A stretch of 64,000 bases of DNA from JAUVKT01 sp964634565 (GTDB taxonomy: Bacteria; Bacteroidota; Bacteroidia; Bacteroidales; VadinHA17): positions 25,133 through 89,132 of the forward strand of contig CAZWLP010000004.1 in NCBI GenBank assembly GCA_964634565.1, given 5' to 3'. Under the pieces are notes generated by a model, which was not told the DNA's origin, searched no databases, and worked only from the letters and a program-made list of their open reading frames with translations. Shown piece after piece: positions 25,625 to 35,463 of the stretch (positions are counted from its first letter, which is position 1; each line of letters starts with the position of its first letter). A program made the position numbers and the translations under genes.

Positions 25625-27934
25625 ATGGATTTACGAGTCTTTTATATAAATTTTCTGGTATTCTTAAAAGGTAACCTTGTGTCACTTGCGGGTCTGACCG
25701 TTGGTATGATGGTAACCGTCTTTTCAATTACTTATATAGTATTTGAATCATCCTACGATACATTTCACAGGGACTCAGAAAGGATTTATCAGGTGTCAAC
25801 CCAGATGGAGCGGCAGCCGGGTAATGGGGTTATTATGAGCAGCACTCATCAGCAGTTAAAGGAATATATCGATTTACACGTGCCACAGGTTGAAAAGACA
25901 TGTCGTATTAAAAGTATAAATGATCCCATTTATGTTAATCAGGATAAATTCAGGGGCCAAAGAGGCCTTTATATTGACAGGGAGTTTTTTGAGGTATTTG
26001 ATTTCACGATGCTGATTGGTAATGCTATGAGTATCGGGGAGCCTAATGCAATAATACTCACCAAGGATCTGGCTGAAAAACTATATGGTGATATTGACTG
26101 TCAGGGTAAGACCCTTATCATTAAGGATAATATCTACACTGTGACCGGTATCGCAAACAATCCTCCCGGTAATTCAAGTATAAAATTTGATTACCTGGTA
26201 CCTATGGCAAATTTTTTTAATACTCTACCACCCTTATTTAACTTCGTAAGTGTTGAAACCTATATTAAATCTGTTCTGGAATTAAAAGATATTAATCAGA
26301 TAAGTGGGCTATTGGACGAATTCTATGAGCTTTATGATGTAAAGAGTAAGGATATTTTCTCAACTAAAGTCGGAAAGCTATCCGATATTCACCAGTATTT
26401 CTATAAAACATCAAAGAACTATATACTGTTTGTAACTATTTCCCTTCTTGTTCTTATAGTGTCTGTTGTAAACTTCATGAATACGTTTGCTGCGGCTAAA
26501 GAGCTAAGAATAAGAGAAATAGGCATCAGGAAGGTCTTCGGTGCTTCCAGGGTCATTCTGATCAGGTCGATGCTGCTTCAATCGGTCATATTAACTCTTT
26601 TATCCGCTATGCTCGGGATAATATTGTCGGAGATATTTATGGATACATTCCGGACACTTTCGGGGGTTGATGTAAGCCAGTATGGACCAGGATTATGGTG
26701 GATACAGGTACTTATTTTAATAATTGCGATAATAACAGGATTGCTGGCCGGGATATTTCCATCCTTAAGGTATTCCTCTTCGGATGTAATAAGCATGATC
26801 AGGGCAAGCGCAGGTTTGCGCGGAGGATCCCTTACCATGAGAAAAATCCTGATTACGGGACAATATTTAATTTCAGCCGGGCTTCTGATCTGTCTTATAA
26901 TATTCTTTTTTCAGATCAGGTATCTTGGTAAGAAAGATCCCGGCTATATTTCGGAAAACAGAATGCTGATAGAAGTCTCACCTGTTCTTGAATTTAAGTA
27001 TAATACTTATATAGGGGAATTAAGAAAGATACCCGGTATTGAGTCTATTTCCGGAAACGGATCTGCCTTTGGTCAGACTGTAGGTATGGGCATCAGGAAG
27101 GATGAAAAAGGGGAGGGCCTTTCATCATTGGGATATTTTGTCGAGGATGATTTTTTTAAAACTTATGGAATAGAAGTCCTGGCAGGTAAGACATTTTCTC
27201 AGACCTCGGAAGTGGATACAGGGAAAGTGATAATTGACAAAGCTACTGCTGAAATTTTTGGATTTGATAATCCAGTTGGTAAAAAGATATACACCTCATC
27301 ACTTAAAGAGCTTGAAATACTGGGTGTTGTTGAGAATTCTGATTTAATTGCCCGCAAAGGGGAGAGGTATCCATTCCTGTATACTCAGTTTTATGATATA
27401 TGCGCTGAACTGATAATTCACTATCAGGGGGATGCTGCCACAATTGCCAGGGAGGTGGCAGACAGGATGCTGGAGTTTGATCCTGAATTTGAGTATAACT
27501 ACAGGACGCTTGATGAGGCCAGAAAGACGCTGTACAAGTCTGAAACCAACCAGGTAAAGATTGTTTTATTTGTTGGTATTGTTGCTATTCTGCTTACACT
27601 GGTTGGTGCTTATTCAATGGCGAGCTATATGGCTGAAAGAAGAGCCAGGCAGGTCAGTATAAGAAAAGTTATGGGAGCAACAGTTACCGAGGTACTGAAA
27701 ATATCTGCCATAGAAATGACAGTGATGTTAACAGTTGCCTTTGTAATAGCGTCTCCAATAGCTTACTATATAAGCAATAAGTGGCTTCAGAATTTTACCG
27801 ACAGGATCTCTGTCGGGATCTTACCATTCTTAATGGCTTTATTAATCCTTTTTGTACTTATCTTTTTTACGGTATACTTTAAAGAACGAAGGTCAGCTAT
27901 GGCTAACCCGGTCGATAATCTAAGACAGGAATAA
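25625..27934 (+). CDS. MacB/FtsX-family ABC transporter permease 2
   Basis: The 769-residue protein starts with TM1 (about 15-37, VSLAGLTVGMMVTVFSITYI). A MacB_PCD domain follows, then three TMs about 255-375, TM5 near 405-425, a second periplasmic domain and three C-terminal TMs. It ends in ANPVDNLRQE. It is clearly paralogous to the next gene downstream (same N-terminal pattern, FxxSYDxxHRxSxRIY, and same tail), which points to tandem duplication. It follows NtrC-type pair 1 after 151 bp. That gap holds a palindrome and a sigma-54-like promoter, so it is probably a direct target of that regulator. No ATPase is encoded in or near the gene. Confidence 0.9.
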   Translation: MDLRVFYINFLVFLKGNLVSLAGLTVGMMVTVFSITYIVFESSYDTFHRDSERIYQVSTQMERQPGNGVIMSSTHQQLKEYIDLHVPQVEKTCRIKSINDPIYVNQDKFRGQRGLYIDREFFEVFDFTMLIGNAMSIGEPNAIILTKDLAEKLYGDIDCQGKTLIIKDNIYTVTGIANNPPGNSSIKFDYLVPMANFFNTLPPLFNFVSVETYIKSVLELKDINQISGLLDEFYELYDVKSKDIFSTKVGKLSDIHQYFYKTSKNYILFVTISLLVLIVSVVNFMNTFAAAKELRIREIGIRKVFGASRVILIRSMLLQSVILTLLSAMLGIILSEIFMDTFRTLSGVDVSQYGPGLWWIQVLILIIAIITGLLAGIFPSLRYSSSDVISMIRASAGLRGGSLTMRKILITGQYLISAGLLICLIIFFFQIRYLGKKDPGYISENRMLIEVSPVLEFKYNTYIGELRKIPGIESISGNGSAFGQTVGMGIRKDEKGEGLSSLGYFVEDDFFKTYGIEVLAGKTFSQTSEVDTGKVIIDKATAEIFGFDNPVGKKIYTSSLKELEILGVVENSDLIARKGERYPFLYTQFYDICAELIIHYQGDAATIAREVADRMLEFDPEFEYNYRTLDEARKTLYKSETNQVKIVLFVGIVAILLTLVGAYSMASYMAERRARQVSIRKVMGATVTEVLKISAIEMTVMLTVAFVIASPIAYYISNKWLQNFTDRISVGILPFLMALLILFVLIFFTVYFKERRSAMANPVDNLRQE

Positions 27935-28024
27935 CATCAATATTATTAGTTTTTAAATTGAGTGCAAATTTCACGAAGACATCTTTGATTTACCGATAAG
28001 TTTTTATTGTAAAAACAAGAAATT

Positions 28025-30328
28025 ATGACACTTCAAATTTTCTTTAGAATATTTCTCAGGAACCTGAAGGAAAGGCTAATACCCTTAATAGGGCTTTCTG
28101 TAGCAATGATGGTAGTTGTATTCTCGATAAGTTATATCATTTTTGAGCTTTCTTACGATAAGTACCATCGGAATTCTGACAGGATCTATACTGTTCAAAT
28201 AAATATTAAGCATGAATCAGGGAAAGAAACTGTTTCATCATATACTTCCCATAATCTTTTTCACTACATTAATAACAGGATTCCTTTAGCTGAAGTTTCA
28301 TGCAGAACTGTTTCGGTAACTGAAAACCTTAAGACAGGTAATGATATTTACAGGGATCAGAATGCACTGTATATTGATCCTGGTTTTTTTGAGATCTTTG
28401 ATTTCAGGACACTTAAGGGGACAGTAGCCAGGATCAGTGAAACATCTGGAGCTATTCTCAGCGAAGGTACTTCGCAGAAGCTTTTTGGCATATCTGATCC
28501 TCTGGGTAATATAATTGAATTCCAGGGACGGATTTATGAAGTTATTGCAGTTGTATCTGATGCACCGGCAAATTCCAATATCAGTTTTGACATTCTGCTG
28601 CCTGCAGAAAATTATATGAAAGATAACGATCCTGGCAGATTCTTTCTTGCTGTTAAGACCTTTATTCTTACCACCAGAGTGCTTGATGACTACAGTCTTA
28701 TTGAGGATCAAATGACTGATTTTTACAGGGATATAGGGAATGAATCAACAAGCTGCAGGATTGTTCCATTAAGTGAGCTCCATCAAAAACTCAGCAGAAG
28801 CTCTGAAAATTTCTGGGCCTTTATCCTTGTTTCTGCCCTGGTGCTATTTGTTTCGATCGTTAATTATATAAATATGTTTACTGCCTACAGTGAAAAGAAA
28901 CTAAGGGAATCCGGTATTAGGAGAGCATTGGGCAGCAGGAAATCAGAGCTCCTTAGAACACTGGTAGCTGAATCTATATTGACATGTGTGCTTGCTACAG
29001 TAACAGGTATGATTCTTTCCGAGCTTGGGATGAATTATTTCCGTAATCTTGCTGATATCAACATTAATCAGTATGGTCCCGGGCTTTTCAGGATACATAT
29101 TATACTGGCCGGACTTGCTGTTATAATAGGTGCTATAGCAGGGTTAATTCCATCTTTACGAATTTCTGACAGAAATATTTCACTCCTTCTTAAAGGTAAT
29201 AACATTACAGGCAGGTTGGGAATCCCGGCCAGGAAGATACTGCTTACTTTCCAGTTTGCCATTTCACTCGGGATAATTATATTTCTTATTGTTGTTCTTA
29301 TGCAGGTAAGATATCTTAATTATATAAGCCCGGGCTTTAATCCTGAAAACAGGCTTCTTATTCCTTTATCGCGAAGCCTGGCACTGAAGTATGAATCGTT
29401 TAGCAGTGAAATAAGTGCACTGCCGGGAGTAGAAAATGTAACTGCTAAAACAAGCCCTTTCGGATCTCAGTATGGTGCCGACATTAAACTGACAAATAAA
29501 ACAGGTGATGAGTGGATAAAAGCAACTGGGTTTAGTGTACACGATGGATTCTTTGAGACTATGGGTATGGAGATGTTGGAGGGAAAAACCTTTGTTGAAA
29601 TAAGTGGAAGGGACTCCAGCCTGTTTATTGTCGATGAAAATACTGCAGCCTTACTTGGTTTTGATAATGCTCTGGGCAAGTATATTATGGATGATTTTGT
29701 ATGGGGAGAAATAATAGGCGTGGTAAAGGAAGCTACCCTCTTACCATTGAGGGGAGAGCCTCGTCCGGTTATATATAACCAGATAAAGGATTATTACCGG
29801 GAATTGATCATTCATTACTCAGGTGATATAAGATCTCTTACATCTTCGGTCGGAGAAGTACTGCGTAAATTTGACAGTGAATATATATTTGAATACCAAA
29901 TGATGGATGAGGTCTTCAGGGGCTTTTACTCCAGGGAATTTAAGTTCTTCAGAATGATACTATGGTCGGGTATAATAGCGATAATCCTTTCACTTGCCGG
30001 TTCATACTCAATGTCTGTTTATCTGGCCGAGAGAAGAAGAAAAAGTGTTTGCATCAGAAAGATACATGGAGCATCAATCAAGGATGTTCTTCAGATGTCG
30101 GCCCGGGAACTTGTCTGGATGATTCTTTTTGCTTTTATATTTTCTTCGCCTGTATCGTACATTATTGGTATAAGATGGCTGGGTAATTACTCAGAACATA
30201 TTAATATTGGATTTATTCCTTTTATACTGGCATTGTTAATTCTATCTGTTATGGTATTTATGACAGTTTATTTTAAGGAACGACAATCAGCACTAGCTAA
30301 TCCGGTCGATAATCTCAGGCAGGAGTAA
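28025..30328 (+). CDS. MacB/FtsX-family ABC transporter permease 3 (tandem paralogue of 2)
   Basis: The 767-residue protein has the same order as permease 2: TM1 about 17-38, MacB_PCD, TM2-4 about 255-375, TM5 about 403-424, second periplasmic domain, three terminal TMs and the tail ANPVDNLRQE. Near-identical stretches at equal positions (INQYGPGL, VYFKERQSALANPVDNLRQE versus VYFKERRSAMANPVDNLRQE) support recent tandem duplication. It lies 90 bp downstream of permease 2 with no convincing promoter in between, so the two are probably co-transcribed and could form a heterodimer around a shared ATPase encoded elsewhere. Confidence 0.9.
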   Translation: MTLQIFFRIFLRNLKERLIPLIGLSVAMMVVVFSISYIIFELSYDKYHRNSDRIYTVQINIKHESGKETVSSYTSHNLFHYINNRIPLAEVSCRTVSVTENLKTGNDIYRDQNALYIDPGFFEIFDFRTLKGTVARISETSGAILSEGTSQKLFGISDPLGNIIEFQGRIYEVIAVVSDAPANSNISFDILLPAENYMKDNDPGRFFLAVKTFILTTRVLDDYSLIEDQMTDFYRDIGNESTSCRIVPLSELHQKLSRSSENFWAFILVSALVLFVSIVNYINMFTAYSEKKLRESGIRRALGSRKSELLRTLVAESILTCVLATVTGMILSELGMNYFRNLADININQYGPGLFRIHIILAGLAVIIGAIAGLIPSLRISDRNISLLLKGNNITGRLGIPARKILLTFQFAISLGIIIFLIVVLMQVRYLNYISPGFNPENRLLIPLSRSLALKYESFSSEISALPGVENVTAKTSPFGSQYGADIKLTNKTGDEWIKATGFSVHDGFFETMGMEMLEGKTFVEISGRDSSLFIVDENTAALLGFDNALGKYIMDDFVWGEIIGVVKEATLLPLRGEPRPVIYNQIKDYYRELIIHYSGDIRSLTSSVGEVLRKFDSEYIFEYQMMDEVFRGFYSREFKFFRMILWSGIIAIILSLAGSYSMSVYLAERRRKSVCIRKIHGASIKDVLQMSARELVWMILFAFIFSSPVSYIIGIRWLGNYSEHINIGFIPFILALLILSVMVFMTVYFKERQSALANPVDNLRQE

Positions 30329-30348
30329 GTTCCCGGCATATTTGTCTA

Positions 30349-30368
30349 TAGATATAGAAATATATCTA
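30349..30368. repeat. 7-bp inverted repeat between permeases 3 and 4
   Basis: TAGATAT (30349-30355) and ATATCTA (30362-30368) form a short hairpin or dyad with a 6-nt spacer, 21 nt after the stop of permease 3. It is not followed by a T tract, so it is not a typical terminator. Confidence 0.3.
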
Positions 30369-30477
30369 CCGATCGAATAAGGAGATAATTTAATCTGAAC
30401 TTTCAACCTATTTTCGATGGTTATCCAACATTTAGAAATACCTGTCGTCTTTTAGAAAACCAAAAAACCTATTATCT

Positions 30478-32823
30478 ATGTTTTCTAAATATTTCCGTGA
30501 TCTGTTGATGGGATTAAAAAGTTCAATAACAGCTTCACTGATAAGCATTATTGGACTGAGTGTCAGTATAGCTGTGTTTATATTTATTATGCTCTATGTA
30601 AGTACAGAACTAAGAATAAACAGGAGTTTTCCGGAATATAATAATATTTACAGAATTTCCAGTGGTGACGGTACAGGCTTTCAGGGAACTCCGGCCCGGC
30701 TTGGGGAAATACTTACTGATAATCTCCCTGAAGTTATTTCTTTTACCAGGGTTGATCCCGGTGGTACCAACCATGTTTTGAAGATCGATAATGTTCCAAT
30801 GCGAACAGGTAAACTAATATACGCTGACTCAAGCTTTTTTCGACTTTTTGCATTACCTTTTAAATACGGAGATCCCCTTACCTGCCTTAGTGATAAATAT
30901 GATGTAGTTATAACAGAGAGCCTATCCGACAGGCTGTTTGGCAAAGCTTCGCCAGTTGGTAAAGTTGTAAAGCTGGATGGCAAATTCGATGTCCGAATAA
31001 CAGGTGTAATATATGATCCAGGGCAATCGACAAATATTGACGGAGACCTGTTTATCTCTTTTCACTCTATGCCAGAGATAAAAAACTGGCCTGATCTGTA
31101 TGACTGTTATACATGCTATAATTACCAGACCTATCTGCTTCTGGCCGGGAATGCAGACCCGGATATAAGTACACAAAAGATTAATGATGCCCTGGTATCT
31201 TATGGTAAGATGAATTCTATTCCGAGTCTTATTGACCACGAGTATTCTCTTACAGATATGCATGATGTTTACTTCGGACCGGAAGAGAGACCCGATTTTC
31301 GGAAAGGTAATTCACAGCAGTTGAGTATGCTTTCTCTGACAGCTTTGCTAATACTAATTATAGCGATTATAAATTATGTAAACCTGTCTACAGCGCAGGC
31401 AAGCTCAAGGCTCAGGCAGCTGGCTATCAGGAAGGTTATGGGTGCATCCAGAAAAATGCTTATTTCCAGCATTATAGGAGAAGCCATAATTATTTCCATG
31501 CTGTCTTTACTTGCAGGGCTGCTGATAATGAAACTGGCCAGCCCGCTTTTTGTTAGAATTATGAATATAGATTTTAATATAGCTCTTTATAGCGATCCAA
31601 TTATTTTTCTGATATTTATTTTGGCAGGAGCAATAATAGGATTTCTGGCGGGACTATATCCTGCCCTGTCTGTTACAGGCTTCAGTACCGCAAACTCTCT
31701 TAGTGCAAATATTAATGATTCTTTATCAGGAGGAAGGGTCAGAAAGGTGCTTACGGCATTACAGGTTTTTGTGTCAATAGTTTTAATAGGAAGTACAATA
31801 ATAATTTATAAGCAGCTTTCTTACATTAATAATTACGACCTGGGCTTTGATAAGGAAGTACTTGTTTATTTACCTCTGAATGATGAGATTCTTAATCGAA
31901 AACAGGCTTTCAGGGAAGAACTGCTTGCGCATAATGGTATTGATAATGTATCATATTCATACTCCAGTTACCGAACGAGTAATGAAAGGTGGACCTTTGA
32001 ATTTAATGATAATGAGGCTGCCCTGCATATAGAAAATGTGGATGAATATTATCTTAATACATTGGGGCTTGAACTTTTTAGTGGCAGAGACTTCAGGGGA
32101 AGGCAGGATAGTCTGACAATTATTGTTAACCAGGAGGCATGTAAACAATATTTTGGAGATAATCCTGAAGGAACAATTATTGAAAGCCTCGGGGGTATGG
32201 AAATAATAGGTGTGGTCAGGGATTTCAGGTTTCTGACCTTCGACAGGGAGGTTGAACCCATAGGTCTTAAGTACAGACCAGATAGGGTAAGCCTTTGCAA
32301 TATCAGGCTGTCAGGGGGCGAATTTACTCCAGCCCTGGAGCATATGGAAAAAACATGGAACGATTTCTGCCTGAATTATCCCTTTGAATGTCATTTTGTT
32401 GATAAGCTTTATGAGGACAGATACATTAAATACAGGAGCGCAGGACGACTATTAGTATTGCTTTCGCTTATTACAGTTGTTATTGCAGGTCTTGGTATAT
32501 TCGGACTGGCTTCTTATACTGTTTCAAAACGTTCAAAGGAAGTAGGTATAAGGAAGACAAACGGAGCCTCTATACCTGAAATAATAATGGTTCTTACAGG
32601 CGATATTAACAGGATTGTTCTATGGTGTATTATCCCGGCGAGCCTGCTGATTTACTTTATTATGAGCCGCTGGCTTAACGGCTTTGCCTATCATATTTCT
32701 TTACCTTTTTTTGTTTTCCCTTTGTCTGTATTCTCAGTTTGGAGTATTGCTCTGATTTCAACTATTGGCAAGACAATCGTATTAGCCAGGATAAATCCTG
32801 TTGATGTCCTCCGAAGAGATTAA
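30478..32823 (+). CDS. MacB/FtsX-family ABC transporter permease 4
   Basis: The 781-residue protein has TM1 about 17-40 (ASLISIIGLSVSIAVFIFIML), a MacB_PCD domain, TMs about 280-400, TM5 near 425, a second periplasmic domain (with GIDNVSYSYSSYRTSNE) and three TMs at the end. It ends in ARINPVDVLRRD. It is more divergent from permeases 2 and 3 than they are from each other. The lipoprotein protease starts 42 bp downstream, so the two are probably co-transcribed. The 149-bp upstream gap has no sigma-54-like element of the type found at 25559. Confidence 0.9.
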   Translation: MFSKYFRDLLMGLKSSITASLISIIGLSVSIAVFIFIMLYVSTELRINRSFPEYNNIYRISSGDGTGFQGTPARLGEILTDNLPEVISFTRVDPGGTNHVLKIDNVPMRTGKLIYADSSFFRLFALPFKYGDPLTCLSDKYDVVITESLSDRLFGKASPVGKVVKLDGKFDVRITGVIYDPGQSTNIDGDLFISFHSMPEIKNWPDLYDCYTCYNYQTYLLLAGNADPDISTQKINDALVSYGKMNSIPSLIDHEYSLTDMHDVYFGPEERPDFRKGNSQQLSMLSLTALLILIIAIINYVNLSTAQASSRLRQLAIRKVMGASRKMLISSIIGEAIIISMLSLLAGLLIMKLASPLFVRIMNIDFNIALYSDPIIFLIFILAGAIIGFLAGLYPALSVTGFSTANSLSANINDSLSGGRVRKVLTALQVFVSIVLIGSTIIIYKQLSYINNYDLGFDKEVLVYLPLNDEILNRKQAFREELLAHNGIDNVSYSYSSYRTSNERWTFEFNDNEAALHIENVDEYYLNTLGLELFSGRDFRGRQDSLTIIVNQEACKQYFGDNPEGTIIESLGGMEIIGVVRDFRFLTFDREVEPIGLKYRPDRVSLCNIRLSGGEFTPALEHMEKTWNDFCLNYPFECHFVDKLYEDRYIKYRSAGRLLVLLSLITVVIAGLGIFGLASYTVSKRSKEVGIRKTNGASIPEIIMVLTGDINRIVLWCIIPASLLIYFIMSRWLNGFAYHISLPFFVFPLSVFSVWSIALISTIGKTIVLARINPVDVLRRD

Positions 32824-32865
32824 AATTAATTCTATTTTTAGTGATTCTATATTTTCTGTTTAATT

Positions 32866-34077
32866 ATGAAAGAACTACTTATTTCTCTGACGTTTATTAT
32901 TACTTTTTCCTCATGTGCTGAGAGGAATGTTATTCCTGAAGATATAATTGATGATCTTCCCGGATCATACGAGAAGGTTCCTTTCAGGTATTACTCGGGT
33001 CGCGTATTGTTTGATGTTACTATATCAGACAGTATAAAAGCTAGTCTGCTGTTTGATACAGGTGGAGACAATTTTTACCTGGATAGCCTGTTCTTCGCAA
33101 ACAGCTCGCTGAGATTCAAAAATATCGCGACAGCAAGAATAGGTGGTAATGGAGAAGGTCTTCAGCGTGCTGATATTATTATGGATACTGCAGAGTTTAT
33201 ATTGGGAAGTAAAAGCTACTCAGACAGCCGTGTTCCAGTAATAAATGTTAAACCTATAACCGGACGCTTTGTTGATGGTATTATAGGAACCGAGTTTTTC
33301 AGGGACAGGGCAATAGGCTTTAATTTTATTGAAGAGTATGCCGCGATATATGATTCACTAAATTATTCAGACTTCGAGGGATATATAAAACTGGACTTTG
33401 ATTTTGTAAATAATAGGATACTTGTTCCGGCCAGGGTATTTGTTAATGAACTGGCAACAATAGATGGTAGTTTTATGATTGATATGGGAGGCTCAGGAAC
33501 AGTTTCGATTATCAGGAAAATTGCGGAAGATAACAAGCTGAGTGAGATTATCAAAGATAAGGTTCAGGTAGATATATTAAATGGCGGTCTGGGTGGCAGA
33601 AGTTCCAGGTATGCTTTCGTATGTGATTCCATAGGCTTTGCCGGTTTTACCATTGATGCAGTGCCAATGTATTACTCAGTTGATAATACGGGATCTCTTT
33701 CAGATCGAAATTATACAGGAATGATCTACAATGATATTCTCGACAGGTTTAATTTAATTATTGATTTTAAAGGTGAAGCTCTTTATCTGAAACCAAACAG
33801 AACTTTTGAAGAGAAATATTATCCCCGAAGACTTGGTTTTAAATGGGTCGACCGAACGGATATTACTGATGGATGGGTAGTAAATAGCATATATATTGGT
33901 TCCGGGGCAGATATTGCCGGGCTAAAGCAGGGTGATGTTATTCTTAAAATTAACGGCACTTTGGTAGGGGAGGTAAGCCTTGAGAAAATGAAAAGTATCG
34001 AGAGAACAGAAAATAGTATTAATATTAAAGTTGATAGGTCCGGGCAGATTCTTGAATTTTCCTTTAGACTTCTTTAA
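32866..34077 (+). CDS. Aspartyl-protease-like PDZ lipoprotein
   Basis: The 403-residue protein has a lipoprotein signal (ITFSSC, Cys near residue 17). Two retropepsin-like halves follow: the first has LLFDTGGDN (about residue 65), the second FMIDMGGSG (about 205). A C-terminal PDZ domain (about 330-403, with GADIAGLKQGDVILKINGTLV) completes it. Canonical members have D-T/S-G-A/S in both halves. Here the third residue is followed by Gly, and the second half reads DMG, so the active site may be altered. It is the last gene of the permease unit (42 bp after permease 4) and converges with kinase 2. A protease-permease link suggests processing of a transported or envelope protein. Confidence 0.78.
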   Translation: MKELLISLTFIITFSSCAERNVIPEDIIDDLPGSYEKVPFRYYSGRVLFDVTISDSIKASLLFDTGGDNFYLDSLFFANSSLRFKNIATARIGGNGEGLQRADIIMDTAEFILGSKSYSDSRVPVINVKPITGRFVDGIIGTEFFRDRAIGFNFIEEYAAIYDSLNYSDFEGYIKLDFDFVNNRILVPARVFVNELATIDGSFMIDMGGSGTVSIIRKIAEDNKLSEIIKDKVQVDILNGGLGGRSSRYAFVCDSIGFAGFTIDAVPMYYSVDNTGSLSDRNYTGMIYNDILDRFNLIIDFKGEALYLKPNRTFEEKYYPRRLGFKWVDRTDITDGWVVNSIYIGSGADIAGLKQGDVILKINGTLVGEVSLEKMKSIERTENSINIKVDRSGQILEFSFRLL

Positions 34078-34128
34078 ATGAAAGCATTCGTTTTGGAATC
34101 AAGTAATACAATCGCTGCTTATCGATTT

Positions 34129-35463
34129 TCAGTTAAACACGATTGTAAAAACAGTCTCAGATCCTGGTTTCGATCTTACTCTTATGCTACCATTATGCAT
34201 TGCGATTATCTGTTTCGTAAGGCTTAGTCCTATACCGGATCCATTTTCGCGGGTCGTATAAAAAGGAATAAATATTTTATCCATGATTTCAGGACAAATA
34301 CCCTTCCCTGAATCTCTGACTTCTATAAGCGTTTTACCTCTTTCATTCCTTGCTCCTATAATCTCTATCCTTTTTATTTTTGTGTCGGCAATTGCGTAAA
34401 TAGAATTCTGAATAAGATTAATCAGTACCTGGCTGATGAGATCACGATCAATACGACATTTAAGATTTTCCGGTTTGCAATTAACAGAGAGTGTCACTCC
34501 GTCTGAGTATTTTTTGCCTGTAAAAAGAGACTTTACCTCATTAAGTAAATCCTTAATTATTGTATCCTCAAATACAGGTTCCGGGATTTTTGTTAATTTT
34601 TGATATGAATCCACAAATTTCATCAAGCCGTTACTTCTCCTGTCTATAGCATCAAATCCTTCTATAAGCTCATCCATGTCATTTTTAGAAACAGACTTTG
34701 CCATTCTGAGCCTCTTACCAAGTGTGCCTGATAAGGATTTAATAGGAGAAACAGAGTTCATGATCTCATGAGTAAGAACATTTATAAGTTTCTGCCATAC
34801 AATTAGTTCTTCATCCTCAATCACTCCATGAATATTCTGAACAGTAATAAGACTCATATTGGCGTTTCCTTTCCTTAATAAGCTTTTTCTTGTTGCGAGA
34901 CTTACTAACTCTCCCTTAATTACAGATCGGAATAATTTATTACTACCTGCTTCAAGCTGTCTGCAGAAAGAAGAAAAGCCTGAAGCATACTTATCAACAG
35001 AATCAAATTTACCGATTGTATCAATGCCAAATATTTCACGGGCAGTCCGGTTGATTAAGTCTATATTCCCATCTTCATCAAATACAAACATTCCGGTACC
35101 TGATACATCAGCAAGGGATCTGAAATATTGGTAATCTTCCTCTTTTGATACTTTAACTCCCTGGATAATATCAATAATTTCATTATAAGTAATATTAAGT
35201 TGCTTATATGATTCACTATCATCCTTTTCCACTGCCCTTGAAGAATCCATATTTCTTATTGATTGAAGAAAGCTGTTTAAGCTTTTATTTGTTCTGTTAA
35301 CATAACTTATAAGCAAAATAATCATACTGACCCACAATATGCCTGTTGAGAATTTTGCAACCAGCAGGTAGTCCTGCCCCAGGGCCCATAAAAAAAGAAT
35401 ACCTGTGAGGGAAATTAATATTACCAGTATAATGATCCTTGCTGTAAACCTGTTATATTCCAT
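34129..35463 (-). CDS. Intramembrane-type PAS sensor histidine kinase 2 (NtrC partner)
   Basis: The 444-residue kinase has two N-terminal TMs (about 9-27, 33-54) with a short loop (GQDYL), a PAS-like domain (about 105-205, with MFVFDEDGNIDLINRTA) and a phospho-His motif VLTHEIMNSVSPI. The N-box is LIQNSIYAI and the ATP-lid boxes are RDSGKGICPE and GSGIGLSLTKQIIAMH. It is a clear paralogue of kinase 1 with the same domain order. It overlaps the 3' end of regulator 2 by 11 bp (35453-35463). As the distal gene of the regulator-kinase operon it is transcribed towards the permease unit and ends 51 bp from the protease gene. Confidence 0.92.
   Translation of the reverse strand: MEYNRFTARIIILVILISLTGILFLWALGQDYLLVAKFSTGILWVSMIILLISYVNRTNKSLNSFLQSIRNMDSSRAVEKDDSESYKQLNITYNEIIDIIQGVKVSKEEDYQYFRSLADVSGTGMFVFDEDGNIDLINRTAREIFGIDTIGKFDSVDKYASGFSSFCRQLEAGSNKLFRSVIKGELVSLATRKSLLRKGNANMSLITVQNIHGVIEDEELIVWQKLINVLTHEIMNSVSPIKSLSGTLGKRLRMAKSVSKNDMDELIEGFDAIDRRSNGLMKFVDSYQKLTKIPEPVFEDTIIKDLLNEVKSLFTGKKYSDGVTLSVNCKPENLKCRIDRDLISQVLINLIQNSIYAIADTKIKRIEIIGARNERGKTLIEVRDSGKGICPEIMDKIFIPFYTTRENGSGIGLSLTKQIIAMHNGSIRVRSKPGSETVFTIVFN

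Noticed and set aside
30478..32823. Search for a sigma-54-like element upstream of permeases 1, 3 and 4
   Set aside because: No TGGCA-N8-GTTT element was found at the expected distance; only permeases 2 and 5 have it.
34107..34147. TACAATCG/CGATTGTA inverted repeat between the protease gene and kinase 2
   Set aside because: One arm overlaps the end of the kinase gene and there is no T tract after it; a shared bidirectional terminator is possible but weak.
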